Of a DNA stretch of 64,000 nt, positions 55,790-64,000 are shown in pieces. Within the stretch, counting starts at the first letter, position 1; the number at the start of each line of letters is the position of its first letter. The DNA lies in contig ASRH01000002.1 of assembly GCA_000565255.1 (NCBI GenBank), forward strand, positions 1 through 64,000. Direction: 5' to 3'. The DNA comes from Candidatus Aramenus sulfurataquae. Its GTDB lineage: Archaea > Thermoproteota > Thermoprotei_A > Sulfolobales > Sulfolobaceae. The notes beneath the pieces were generated by a model that made no database searches, was not told where the DNA came from, and saw only the letters and a program-made list of their open reading frames with translations. The translations under genes and the position numbers were made by a program.

Positions 55790-57268
55790 ATGAAAAGAAA
55801 TGGCTTGTATAAACTAGTGTTGGCGATTTCTTTAGCTCTATACGCACTAAGCCTTATGTCTGTGAGTAGTATAACGAACGCCTCTACGGGAGTTATTATA
55901 TACTCTCCAACCCAGAACGAGCACATACCGTTGATTAATCCCAAACTGTTAGAGTTCAATGTGTCAATCTATGCTCCTCAGTATCCAGGGTATCCTGTCT
56001 CCCTCTACATATATGGCCCCGATGGCATCAAGATGAACGCGCCAGTAGGTATAGGTAACATAGGGTCCAATGGCGCGGAAAACTCCACAGTAATGTTATT
56101 ATCCTCATCCTTTGAGCAGAACGGCCAGCCCTTAGCTCAGTTCGTCCCAGGGGAGTACGTAGTAGTATTGACCATATCTGACGTATACACGGCTAACATA
56201 ACAATATACCTTACATCCGCTAACATAACAACCTTAGATGTCACAGCCTACTCTCAAGGTCAGCCATTGCCTGGCGCAACGATAGAGGTCTACAGCTCCA
56301 CTGGCGCCTACCTTAACCAAAGCGTAACTGGACCTAATGGAGCTGCTCTAATCCAAGTTCCCTACAACCCCACCACAGGGTCTACTTACAAGGTAGTGCT
56401 CACAAAGGCTGGATACGAGGAGAACTCCACCACGGTCACTGTGCCGCCTAACTTCTTTGGACAGTACATGGTCAAGATATACACTCAGCCAGTAGTGCTA
56501 GCAGCTACTCCAGTCTACTTCCAAGACATGGGAATTAGGGAGAACGTTACTACGCCAATTAACGGTGTGTACGCTGCAGGAGCGTTTGAGAACTCTACCT
56601 TCTCCACAATAGTCTACGTGACAATGATGGGAGAGCCAGTAACCAGCGCTACAGTTACTGCGACCTACAACGGGATGACGGTGACTGGTAAGAGTATTGG
56701 CAACGGTCTGTACAACGTATCCATAACAATACCCGTGTTGACCGATAACGTGCCTTACGTGCTTGACGTAAACGTGACCGCCACTTATCAAGGTACTACT
56801 GCGGAGTTTAGCGTACAAGTGGTGGCTACTCCAAACTTGTACCAGGAGATAGCCACGTTGCAGACTGAGGTATCCAACCTAGAGAACGAAGTATCCGTGT
56901 TGAAGTCGGAGTTATCCGGTAACGTGACCATCTTGGAGCAGAACATATCTACCTTGAAGACGCAGATATCTGTCTTGGAGAGTAACATATCTAACATCAA
57001 CTCCGAGCTAGCTACGTTGAAGAATGATGTCGCCAGCCTCAACAGTACTGTAGGTAGCTTGAGCAGTACTGTCAACAACCTTAAGAGCGAGGTAAGTAGC
57101 CTACAGACTGAAGTGAGCTCCCTGAACAGCACAGTTAGTAGCCTACAAAGTGAGGTCAACTCGCTAAATGGTATAAAGACACTAGTGTACGCAGGGTTGG
57201 CACTAGCCGTAATTGGCCTAATAATAGCCATAGTAGCAATAGTCCTAGTAATGAGAAAAGTAGCGTAA
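55790..57268 (+). CDS. slaB: S-layer anchor protein SlaB
   Basis: Stalk that holds the SlaA canopy to the membrane. From ATG 55790 it has 492 residues. A signal peptide (start MKRNGLYKLVLAISLALYAL) is followed by beta-sandwich domains (a carboxypeptidase-like GQPLPGATIEVYS segment is visible), then a long heptad coiled coil (about 350-465, repeated SLNSTVSSLQSEV-type units) and one C-terminal membrane helix (AGLALAVIGLIIAIVAIVL) ending in MRKVA. Many N-glycosylation sequons are present. GGTGGTG, six bases before the ATG, is a Shine-Dalgarno site and favours 55790 over the in-frame ATG at 55763. Confidence 0.93.
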   Translation: MKRNGLYKLVLAISLALYALSLMSVSSITNASTGVIIYSPTQNEHIPLINPKLLEFNVSIYAPQYPGYPVSLYIYGPDGIKMNAPVGIGNIGSNGAENSTVMLLSSSFEQNGQPLAQFVPGEYVVVLTISDVYTANITIYLTSANITTLDVTAYSQGQPLPGATIEVYSSTGAYLNQSVTGPNGAALIQVPYNPTTGSTYKVVLTKAGYEENSTTVTVPPNFFGQYMVKIYTQPVVLAATPVYFQDMGIRENVTTPINGVYAAGAFENSTFSTIVYVTMMGEPVTSATVTATYNGMTVTGKSIGNGLYNVSITIPVLTDNVPYVLDVNVTATYQGTTAEFSVQVVATPNLYQEIATLQTEVSNLENEVSVLKSELSGNVTILEQNISTLKTQISVLESNISNINSELATLKNDVASLNSTVGSLSSTVNNLKSEVSSLQTEVSSLNSTVSSLQSEVNSLNGIKTLVYAGLALAVIGLIIAIVAIVLVMRKVA

Positions 57269-57277
57269 GGTAACTTA

Positions 57278-57310
57278 TTTTTTCTCCCTTCTGTAGCTCT
57301 TTTTTCTTCT
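57278..57310 (+). terminator. Poly-T terminator of slaB
   Basis: T runs at 57278-57283 and 57300-57305 follow the slaB stop at 57266-57268, typical of archaeal T-tract termination. Confidence 0.55.
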
Positions 57311-57384
57311 ATCGTTCTCATAATCTATATGGATTTTACCTACTTTCTTAACAACTTCAGAATTAACATGTCTTCCAAGGGGTG

Positions 57385-57461
<77 letters not shown>

Positions 57462-57498
57462 ATGACTTATTATCTCGAACCCATAAAAATCTTTTCTG

Positions 57499-58215
57499 AT
57501 GGACGAGGACTTTGTAGTGGAGAACATAGGCAAGAGAATAGCCGGGGACGTAGTGTGGAGCAGGGACGTTGGGGCCTCCTTGCGTAAGTGGAGGGAGGTA
57601 TTTGGGGTCTCGCAATCGGAGTTAGCTAGGACGCTCGGGGTCTCCCAGTCAGTGGTGACGGACTACGAGAGGAACAAGAGGAATCCCGGCTCAGCTTTCA
57701 TTAGACGTTACATAGAGGCCCTTCTGAGCATAGACGCAAGGAGAGGGTATAAGGTCGTGAAGGAACTCGCAAAGGCCTTTGTCTTCAGTTTCCCCTTCAT
57801 AGTGGACATGAGGGACTTCGTTACCCCAGTAAAGCTACAAGAGGTAATAGTAGCGGTGGACGGAGTGCCGGTGAACTCCTCTTTGGGCAATATAGACGTC
57901 TACGGTTACGTCGTCACTGACAGCATTAAGGCCATAACCGCGTTGGACGGAATGGAGTTCTACCAGTTCCTATCAATTTCCCTGAACAAGGTAGTGGTCT
58001 TCACTAAGGTGACAAGCGGTAGGTCCCCAGCCATTGCCCTAAAAATTGCTCCAGTGAAGCCCAAGGTAGTGGTCCTTCACAGGCCAGCTAGGATGGACCC
58101 CCTTTCCATTTACTTAATGGATAAGGAGGGGGTAACGGTCATAGTCTCACTAAAAAGGACGGAAGAGGAGTTGATAGCCTCGCTCAAGAGGATTGTTCCT
58201 TCGTTAGGTTCATGA
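57499..58215 (+). CDS. XRE-family helix-turn-helix regulator with conserved archaeal C-terminal domain
   Basis: A 238-residue regulator. An XRE-type helix-turn-helix spans about 27-80 ([23 protein letters not shown]). The remainder is a conserved archaeal domain with [24 protein letters not shown], possibly a ligand or effector domain, with no enzymatic motif. It is divergent from tRNA-Pro and converges on the NAC gene with a 32-base overlap of coding sequence. Target genes unknown. Confidence 0.8.
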   Translation: MDEDFVVENIGKRIAGDVVWSRDVGASLRKWREVFGVSQSELARTLGVSQSVVTDYERNKRNPGSAFIRRYIEALLSIDARRGYKVVKELAKAFVFSFPFIVDMRDFVTPVKLQEVIVAVDGVPVNSSLGNIDVYGYVVTDSIKAITALDGMEFYQFLSISLNKVVVFTKVTSGRSPAIALKIAPVKPKVVVLHRPARMDPLSIYLMDKEGVTVIVSLKRTEEELIASLKRIVPSLGS

Positions 58216-58540
58216 TAGCCTGCGCTATATCTCCATTAGCCTCAATTAAGGCCCTCCTAGCTTCATCTAGGCTCTTCCCAGTCTGTTCAGCCACGAACTT
58301 GACGTCCTCCTCCTTTATCTCTGGTCCACTTTCTCTCTCCTTTACCTCTTCTTCCCTCGCCTTTCCGCCCATCACTACTATGGCCTCTTGGCCCATGGCA
58401 ACAGTCTTAGTCACAGTAGGCTCCTCTATCACTATCCTTTTCCCATCCCTTGTCTCTATAGTTACTCTCGCTGCGTCTATGTTCTCTGCCTTTATTCCCA
58501 ACCTCTCGAGGTTTTTGAGGTCCTTTGGCTTAATCTTCAT
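58184..58540 (-). CDS. nac: Nascent polypeptide-associated complex protein
   Basis: Ribosome-bound homodimeric chaperone for nascent chains. The 118 residues have the basic N-terminus [17 protein letters not shown], the NAC barrel ([20 protein letters not shown]) and a C-terminal UBA domain ([30 protein letters not shown]). Length matches the archaeal form. Its end overlaps the convergent XRE regulator. Confidence 0.95.
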   Translation of the reverse strand: MKIKPKDLKNLERLGIKAENIDAARVTIETRDGKRIVIEEPTVTKTVAMGQEAIVVMGGKAREEEVKERESGPEIKEEDVKFVAEQTGKSLDEARRALIEANGDIAQAIMNLTKEQSS

Positions 58541-58596
58541 TAAAGGAAATTACGAAATACTCAAACTTAATATTTGCGGTTGACCAATTAATCAAA

Positions 58597-59862
58597 ATGA
58601 ACTATAAGATCAAAGTATTAGGTGGAGGACAAGAAGTAGGAAGGGCGGCCATTGAGGTCAGCAACGGTCAAGAGAGCTTAATACTCGACTACGGAGTTAA
58701 CTTTAACGCCGACGACACGCCCAACTTTCCCTTACAGGAGTCGCCTTCGAAGGTCTCGGCTTTTGTGGTCTCCCACGCTCACCTCGATCACGTGGGGGCT
58801 CTCCCCATTTACCAGATTTCTGGTTCCAAGCCAATTTACGGCACAAAGTTAACGAGGGAGATAGCTGAGCTCATAATAAAGGACTTCCTAAAGATCTCCG
58901 GCCCTAGAGTTCCTTACGAGTGGGTTGAGCTGAGGAAGGCAATGGACAATTTTAGGACTTTTAAGTATAACGAGGAGTTCCAAGTGGGCTCTTTTACGGT
59001 AAAGACGTCTAGCGCAGGACACATACCAGGTAGCGCCATAACCTTGGTTAAGACGGAGAAAGGAGACGTTGCCTACACTGGCGACATAAACTTGGCCAAC
59101 ACGAAGCTAATGAAGCCTGCAGAACTGGAGTTGATGAAGTCGGCTAAGGTAATCGTTACAGAGGCCACCTACGGTAGGTTCAACCACCCTGAGAGGAAAA
59201 ACGTGGTTGACGAGTTCTACAACTCAGTCATGGAAGTGCTTGAGGGAGGAGGTACAGTGCTCATCCCAGCGTTCTCCTTGGCAAGGAGTCAAGAGATCCT
59301 TGCAGTATTAGCTGAGAAGAACATACCCTACCCGGTCTACTACGACGGGATGGCCAGGACTATTATGGAGATAATGATGAGTAACCCAGAGTACCTAAAC
59401 GACGTGGAGAGCTTAAGGAAGGCGTACGATGAGTTCGTGTACGTCAGGGGCTGGGAGGACAGGAACAAGGCGTGGAAGAGCAACGGAGTGATAGTAGCGA
59501 GCGCTGGGATGCTGAAGGGAGGGCCAGCGGTCTACTACTTCAAGAAAATGGCCGACAACCCCAAGAACGCCATATTCCTAGTGAGCTACCAAGCTGAGAA
59601 CACTCCCGGGAGGAAGCTACTAGAGTTAGGCAAGTTCAGCGAAAGCTCTCCATTGCTCAAGGCGAGGTTCCAGCTCTTCGACTTCTCCAGTCACGCAGGG
59701 AAGGACAAGCTAATGGAGATTCTCAAGGCGTCAAGCTCTTTAGAAAAAGTGGTCATAGTACACGCTTCACCAGACAGCGGGCAATACTTTGCTGAAGTAG
59801 TTAAGCAGGAGCTCGGCGTAGAGGTTAAAGTCCCAGAGAACGGAGAAGAGATAGAAGTGTAA
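58597..59862 (+). CDS. Beta-CASP metallo-beta-lactamase ribonuclease (aCPSF2/aRNase J type)
   Basis: A 421-residue RNA nuclease. Metallo-beta-lactamase motifs are HAHLDH, the AGHIPGSA His and YTGDIN. The beta-CASP domain has [10 protein letters not shown], and the final histidines are in SSHAGKD and VHASPDS. It lacks the KH domains of aCPSF1, so it is the shorter aCPSF2 type with 5'-3' exonuclease and endonuclease activity in relatives. An AATATT-containing element (58565-58574) could act as TATA for this gene and for nac on the other strand. Confidence 0.88.
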   Translation: MNYKIKVLGGGQEVGRAAIEVSNGQESLILDYGVNFNADDTPNFPLQESPSKVSAFVVSHAHLDHVGALPIYQISGSKPIYGTKLTREIAELIIKDFLKISGPRVPYEWVELRKAMDNFRTFKYNEEFQVGSFTVKTSSAGHIPGSAITLVKTEKGDVAYTGDINLANTKLMKPAELELMKSAKVIVTEATYGRFNHPERKNVVDEFYNSVMEVLEGGGTVLIPAFSLARSQEILAVLAEKNIPYPVYYDGMARTIMEIMMSNPEYLNDVESLRKAYDEFVYVRGWEDRNKAWKSNGVIVASAGMLKGGPAVYYFKKMADNPKNAIFLVSYQAENTPGRKLLELGKFSESSPLLKARFQLFDFSSHAGKDKLMEILKASSSLEKVVIVHASPDSGQYFAEVVKQELGVEVKVPENGEEIEV

Positions 59863-59867
59863 GGGGA

Positions 59868-61007
59868 ATGATAATCCTCTTCATACACGCCGAGACTTTC
59901 TCCTTTCAAGTGAAGGAAAGGGCAATAAAGTCGGCAGAGGAGGACTTTTTAAACTCCTTGTCCAAGGAGAACGCACTTGTAGCCTTTACGACGGTGGAGA
60001 AGGAGGACGACGAACAAGTCGTGGAGATAGCAGTAGAGAGCATAATGGACGTTTATTCCCAAGTTAAGGCCTCGTGCGTTGTTATCTACCCCTACGCTCA
60101 CCTCTCCAACAACTTGGCCGACCCCAAGACAGCTGTAACGCTGCTGAGGAAAATGGAGGAAAAGCTAAAGGGAAGGGTAGAGGTGTACAGGGCGCCTTTT
60201 GGGTGGTACAAGTCCTTTTCCATCTCCTGTTACGGCCACCCCTTGAGCGAGCTATCCAGGAGGATAGGCAAGGAGAGGGAACTGGAGAAGAGCGAGGAGC
60301 TCTCAGTTTGCGAGAAGTTCGGCTTCCCGTATTCTCCTAAGGCAGTCTTCATGAAGAACGCCGTAGTGGAGTTCCTGAAGTACCTCGTGAAGCCAAAGGG
60401 GGTCATTATAGGCACAAGAGAGGTGCCCAAGGGATACATGTCTGTGGTCTACTCCAAGCCCTCAGGGAGGACGCTTCCCTGCGTAAATGAGGACCCCAGA
60501 ATAGAGGTTTACTACGAACGCTTTGAGCTGGAGTTCCCTAGGCAGTTCTCCGACTCCAAGAACACGCTTACTATCTGGGAAGAGCGGAGAGTGGACGTTG
60601 GGAACCTGGTCTATTACCTCCTTTTGAAGGCCAAGGCTATGGATACCCCAATCCTACCCCTTTGGATGTCTCCCATTCACGTTAGGATCCTACCGGTAAG
60701 GGCTGATTTGGTGGGGAAAGCTATGGAGTTTGCAGAAAGGCTTTACGAAAACGGTCTTAGGGTTGAGGTAGATAACAACGACGACAGTCTGGGGAACAAG
60801 ATAAGGAGGGCTGGGAGCGATTGGGTTCCCTTTGTTGGCGTCTTAGGCGACAGGGAGGTGAAGACAAACACCTTGACCGTTAGGGTGAGGGGCAACAACG
60901 AACAGAGGAGCATGACGCTAGAGGAGTTGGTAGAGGCGGTGAAGAAAGAGGACAAATTGCTTTTGAGGCAAAACTCCCCAGTGAAGATGAGAGATGATAG
61001 TAGCTGA
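59868..61007 (+). CDS. ThrRS editing subunit (ThrRS-ed), without catalytic core
   Basis: Crenarchaea split threonyl-tRNA synthetase into a charging protein and a separate editing protein. This 379-residue protein has the archaeal editing domain (about 1-140, starting [18 protein letters not shown] and containing [13 protein letters not shown] and a [14 protein letters not shown] end) and a class II anticodon-binding domain (about 280-370, [13 protein letters not shown]). The class II aminoacylation motifs between them are missing. It clears Ser-tRNA-Thr. Its end overlaps mvk by 14 bases. Confidence 0.9.
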   Translation: MIILFIHAETFSFQVKERAIKSAEEDFLNSLSKENALVAFTTVEKEDDEQVVEIAVESIMDVYSQVKASCVVIYPYAHLSNNLADPKTAVTLLRKMEEKLKGRVEVYRAPFGWYKSFSISCYGHPLSELSRRIGKERELEKSEELSVCEKFGFPYSPKAVFMKNAVVEFLKYLVKPKGVIIGTREVPKGYMSVVYSKPSGRTLPCVNEDPRIEVYYERFELEFPRQFSDSKNTLTIWEERRVDVGNLVYYLLLKAKAMDTPILPLWMSPIHVRILPVRADLVGKAMEFAERLYENGLRVEVDNNDDSLGNKIRRAGSDWVPFVGVLGDREVKTNTLTVRVRGNNEQRSMTLEELVEAVKKEDKLLLRQNSPVKMRDDSS

Positions 61008-61938
61008 AGTCCCCCTGAAGGTAACCCTGTTTGGGGAGCACGCCGTAGTCTACGGAGAGCCGGCCCTAGCAATGACCATATCCGAGAAGATGGTGGTGAG
61101 GGTTAGGGAGAGCGACAAGACCGTTATCAGCTCCCCTACCCTGTCGGTTAAGGGACTAAAGGTCTCGCTTAACGACCTAAAGGTGGAAAGCGAGGAAACG
61201 AACAGAATCCTGTCGTATGTAATTAAAGCCCTGGATTACTTTGGGAAGAAGAGGGATGCCCTCATAGAGATAGACTCCCCGGTTGAGCCTTCAGTTGGGT
61301 TGGGCACTAGCGCGGCTACCATAGTTGGCGTTGTGGCTGCCTACTCACGTTTTCTAGGTTACGAGCTCACAAAAGAGGAGATAGCCAAGATCTCAAGGGA
61401 GGTAGAGCTCTCAGTCCAGGGGTTGGGGAGTAGGATGGACACCTACACGATCTCCCTTGGAGGGATCATGTACTTCCCTAGGGGGGCGGAGGGATACGAG
61501 AGAGTTAAGGGCGATGTTAAGCTCGTAGTTGGCTACGTTAGGAGATATTCAACTACTAAGGACATACTGAGAAGGGTAAAAGGGTTAAAGGAGAGGAACG
61601 AATCTCTCTTTAAGGAAATAATCTCAACCATAGGAAAGGTAGTGGACGAGGCTAAGAAGGCCCTAGAAGAGGGTAACGAGGAAAAGATGGGGGAACTGAT
61701 GTACATTAACCACGGTCTCCTAATGAGCCTGGGCGTGACTTCCCCTACTGTGGACAACTTGGTCTCCACAGCGAGGCTACTAGGGATAAAAGGGTGCAAG
61801 ATGAGCGGAGGTGGAGGAGGTGGAGCTATTATTTGTACAAAGGACGTAAAGTCTGAAATCCTTTTAAACAGCATCGGAGCAGTTGTAGTAAGTTCTGAAA
61901 AGAGCAATGAAGGGGTAACGATAAAGGAAATAAGCTAG
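60994..61938 (+). CDS. mvk: Mevalonate kinase
   Basis: Phosphorylates mevalonate, the product of HMG-CoA reductase encoded at 17139-18372. The 314 residues have the GHMP kinase motifs: N-terminal [19 protein letters not shown] loop [11 protein letters not shown] and C-terminal [11 protein letters not shown], with the catalytic Asp/Lys pair in [11 protein letters not shown] and the N-terminal region. The start ATG lies inside the ThrRS-ed gene. Separation from the rest of the mevalonate operon by about 40 kb shows two regulatory units. Confidence 0.94.
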   Translation: MIVAEVPLKVTLFGEHAVVYGEPALAMTISEKMVVRVRESDKTVISSPTLSVKGLKVSLNDLKVESEETNRILSYVIKALDYFGKKRDALIEIDSPVEPSVGLGTSAATIVGVVAAYSRFLGYELTKEEIAKISREVELSVQGLGSRMDTYTISLGGIMYFPRGAEGYERVKGDVKLVVGYVRRYSTTKDILRRVKGLKERNESLFKEIISTIGKVVDEAKKALEEGNEEKMGELMYINHGLLMSLGVTSPTVDNLVSTARLLGIKGCKMSGGGGGGAIICTKDVKSEILLNSIGAVVVSSEKSNEGVTIKEIS

Positions 61939-61957
61939 GACTTCCAGTTATTTGAAT

Positions 61958-63721
61958 GTGTGTGGAATAATAGGAATACTCTCCAAGGATCCTAGCCTTC
62001 CCTTGGCCACGATAACCTATGAGTGCTTGACTAGGTTAGAGTACAGGGGGTACGACAGCGTCGGTGTAGCCGCCTTAGGGGAAAAGGGAATTGAGGTGAG
62101 GAAGGCCAAGGGTTCAGTGGAGGAGTTCGCAAAGAAGTATAACGTCTTCAACATGAGAGGAGAGGTCTTCCTAGGCCACACAAGGTGGGCGACACACGGC
62201 CAGCCTACGGACTACAACGCTCACCCTCACTTAGACTGTTCCGGCTCCATTGCTGTAATCCACAACGGCACCATAAGGAACTTCGTTGAGCTAAAAGAGG
62301 AGCTCATCTCCTTAGGCCATAAGTTCAAGAGCGAGACAGACACAGAGGTAATCCCTCACTTGGTGGAGGAGTTCAAGAAGAGGGGCATGGACACCTTCAC
62401 TGCATTTAAGACAGCCATAAGCTCTTTGAAGGGTACCTATGCCGTCCTCGCGGTGGTTAAGGGCGAGAAGAGGATATACTTCGCAAAGAACTTCAATCCC
62501 CTAGTGATAGGCCTAGGAGAGAAGGCCATCTTTATATCGAGCGATATCCCCAGCTTCTTGCCCTACACTAAAACCATTGTGGCGGTACAGAACGGGGACG
62601 TAGGTTACGTAAGCGAAAATCAGATATACATAGAGAACAACGGCGTGGCAGTGGACGTGAGGGAGAGGGTACACCAAGTTGACTGGGACGCGTCCTCTGC
62701 GTCAAAGGAGGGCTACGAGCACTTCATGCTCAAGGAAATATACGAGAGCCCTGAAGCTGTCATGGACACTATATACGGTATGGACAGCGACAGGACAGTG
62801 GAGGAGGTAGTAAAAAGGCTGGAGGAGTCAAAGAGGGTGATCGTAGTCGCGGCAGGAACTAGTTACCACGCTGGACTGTACTTCTCCATGTTGCTGCAGA
62901 GGTACGGATACACCTCAATATCAGTGGTTGCGTCTGAGTTCTACAACGTTAAGACCAACCCAGACGACACGGTGATTGCCATAAGCCAGAGCGGCGAGAC
63001 CTTAGACGTGATATTGGCGATAAGGAGGTTCAAGGAGTACGGTAGCCTCGTTGTCTCATTAACCAACGTAATAGAGAGCGCAGTAGCTAGGGAGAGCGAC
63101 TTCAAGCTCTACACTAGGGCAGGCCCAGAAATAGGGGTGGCGGCGACCAAGACCTTCACCTCTCAGCTCGGGGCTTTAGTCTACCTCTGGGCAAAGCTTG
63201 TCGGAGAGAAGGTCAACTTGGAGAAGGTAGGGGAGGTCATAAGGGGCTCCCTGAACTTGAGCGGTGAGGCGAGGAAGGTGGGAGAGGAGCTCTCCAAGAA
63301 GGAGAACGCGTACTACTTGGGCAGGGGACTCGGAGTGCCGCTTGCCATGGAAGGGGCACTCAAGATAAAGGAGATAGCTTACATACACGCCGAGGCCTAC
63401 CCTGCTGGTGAGAGCAAGCACGGCCCAATAGCCCTCGTGAGTAAGGGGTTCCCGGTTGTCTTTGTGAACACTGGAGAGTTATTTGAGGAGCTCCAGAGCA
63501 ACGTTCAAGAAATGAAGGCAAGGGGTGCGGTGACCTTTGGGATCAGCGTTAACAGGAAGTTAAACACAGACAGGGAGATCTTGCTTAACGTGGAGGACGA
63601 GAGGCTGAACCCGTTTGCCGTCGCTCCCATAATTCAGTTAATAGCCTATTACGCTTCAGTTTCAAGGGGCCTCAACCCAGATAGGCCCAGGAACTTGGCC
63701 AAGACGGTGACCGTAGAGTGA
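61958..63721 (+). CDS. glmS: Glutamine:fructose-6-phosphate aminotransferase (isomerising)
   Basis: Makes glucosamine 6-phosphate, entry to UDP-GlcNAc. It has a glutaminase domain (about 1-220), with CGIIGIL at the N-terminus, and two sugar-isomerase domains (AGTSYHAGLYFS and SQSGETLDVI in the first; ESKHGPIALV in the second). The frame is open from TTG 61952, but the catalytic cysteine must be residue 1 after Met removal. Only the GTG at 61958 gives M-C-G-I-I, so that start is chosen (587 residues). The stop overlaps the next gene's GTG. Confidence 0.95.
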   Translation: MCGIIGILSKDPSLPLATITYECLTRLEYRGYDSVGVAALGEKGIEVRKAKGSVEEFAKKYNVFNMRGEVFLGHTRWATHGQPTDYNAHPHLDCSGSIAVIHNGTIRNFVELKEELISLGHKFKSETDTEVIPHLVEEFKKRGMDTFTAFKTAISSLKGTYAVLAVVKGEKRIYFAKNFNPLVIGLGEKAIFISSDIPSFLPYTKTIVAVQNGDVGYVSENQIYIENNGVAVDVRERVHQVDWDASSASKEGYEHFMLKEIYESPEAVMDTIYGMDSDRTVEEVVKRLEESKRVIVVAAGTSYHAGLYFSMLLQRYGYTSISVVASEFYNVKTNPDDTVIAISQSGETLDVILAIRRFKEYGSLVVSLTNVIESAVARESDFKLYTRAGPEIGVAATKTFTSQLGALVYLWAKLVGEKVNLEKVGEVIRGSLNLSGEARKVGEELSKKENAYYLGRGLGVPLAMEGALKIKEIAYIHAEAYPAGESKHGPIALVSKGFPVVFVNTGELFEELQSNVQEMKARGAVTFGISVNRKLNTDREILLNVEDERLNPFAVAPIIQLIAYYASVSRGLNPDRPRNLAKTVTVE

Positions 63722-64000
63722 AGGCAGTAGTCCTTGCAGCGGGGAAGGGAGAGGGACTCTTTCCCTTTACGCAGAAGGAACAAAAGGAGTCAATAACCGT
63801 TCTTGGGAAGTCAGTGATCTCCTACGTGTTAGAGGGGATAAAGAAGGCTGGAATAAGGGAGGCCGTGGTAGTTGTCAACGAGAACGGAAAACAAGTGCAG
63901 GAGAGCGTAAACGTCGACTTAAGCCTGGAATTCGTGGAACAAAAGAGACCCGGAATAACTGGGGCAGTTAAGGACGGCATGGAAAAGGTAGGGGAGGACT
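63718..64000 (+). CDS. Sugar nucleotidyltransferase, GlmU-like (3' partial)
   Basis: A frame from GTG 63718 (GTGA overlap with glmS) runs off the end of the window. It begins MKAVVLAAGKGEGLFPFT, the nucleotide-binding start of NTP transferases, and has LGKSVISYVLEGIKKAGI. The signature position normally holding Arg in GxGxRLxP reads GEGLFP, with Gly instead. Location after glmS suggests UDP-GlcNAc synthesis. Whether an acetyltransferase domain follows cannot be seen. Confidence 0.75.
   Translation, partial: MKAVVLAAGKGEGLFPFTQKEQKESITVLGKSVISYVLEGIKKAGIREAVVVVNENGKQVQESVNVDLSLEFVEQKRPGITGAVKDGMEKVGED

Noticed and set aside
61952-61957. TTG 61952 as the glmS start
   Set aside because: It would place two residues before the catalytic cysteine, which must become the N-terminal residue; GTG 61958 satisfies this.

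Overview
The window is chromosomal DNA from a crenarchaeon of the order Sulfolobales. Four things point there. It encodes Rpo13, the small RNA polymerase subunit known from that order, beside a PCNA1-type subunit of a heterotrimeric clamp. It has a cbf5 gene split by an archaeal bulge-helix-bulge intron. It has an adjacent slaA-slaB S-layer pair. Its DsrE/TusA sulfur proteins and archaeal mevalonate genes fit the same group. Promoters show TATA boxes about 25 bases before start codons and many transcripts look leaderless. The base composition looks richer in G+C than Saccharolobus solfataricus, closer to Metallosphaera-like members, but I cannot name the genus from sequence alone.

Layout. 1-3539: end of a membrane-anchored protein, then a riboflavin operon (ribB, ribC, ribH, GTP cyclohydrolase IIa) ending in an amidohydrolase that may be the missing pathway deaminase. 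3489-6204 (minus): PCNA1, Rpo13 and a membrane-anchored P-loop ATPase. 6225-10836: Lhr-type helicase, L14e, intron-containing cbf5, a methyltransferase. 10872-13173: tRNA-Ser followed by a small degraded island (VapBC, orphan antitoxin fragment, TnpB remnant). 13174-15835: pgk, gap, usp. 15828-20903 (minus): mevalonate operon (HMG-CoA synthase, thiolase-like protein, DUF35, HMG-CoA reductase) plus glyA. 21049-22684: a pyruvoyl decarboxylase, a second TnpB remnant and an intron-bearing tRNA-Arg. 22724-33104 (minus): DUF434, alaS, then a long information-processing cluster (L12, P0, L1, L11, Spt5, SecE, FtsY, prefoldin, LX, aIF6, L31e, L39e, PDCD5, S19e). 33159-42577: pncB, an AbrB-PhoU regulator, DUF711, a sulfur-transfer trio, a kinase-like protein, moaA, pepQ, folE and a wHTH/substrate-binding fusion. 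42574-52145: glnA, an unusual AMP-ligase/thioredoxin/ABC ATPase set, mptG, an NSUN methyltransferase, gamma carbonic anhydrase, a radical SAM protein, XerA, an OCD-family protein and PduO. 52368-57461: tRNA-Ala, slaA, slaB, tRNA-Pro. 57499-64000: an XRE regulator, NAC, aCPSF2, the ThrRS editing protein, mevalonate kinase, glmS and a truncated sugar nucleotidyltransferase.

Functional links. The mevalonate operon and mevalonate kinase supply isoprenoids for archaeal lipids. FolE, MptG and GlyA fit a modified-pterin one-carbon carrier. GlmS and the nucleotidyltransferase feed amino-sugar nucleotides, plausibly for glycosylating the sequon-rich S-layer.

The most notable observations are: a 23-nt intron that interrupts the catalytic Asp codon of Cbf5, with a canonical splice fold visible by eye; an apparent one-base frameshift in a T7 run of the essential HMG-CoA reductase gene; a cysteine-free 'thiolase' in the mevalonate operon; an FtsY N-terminus with no in-frame start codon; an AMP-ligase lacking both catalytic lysine motifs; a wHTH/substrate-binding fusion regulator; and inverted repeats placed like operators before slaA, the mevalonate operon and folE. 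I did not find a defence system, CRISPR array or intact mobile element.
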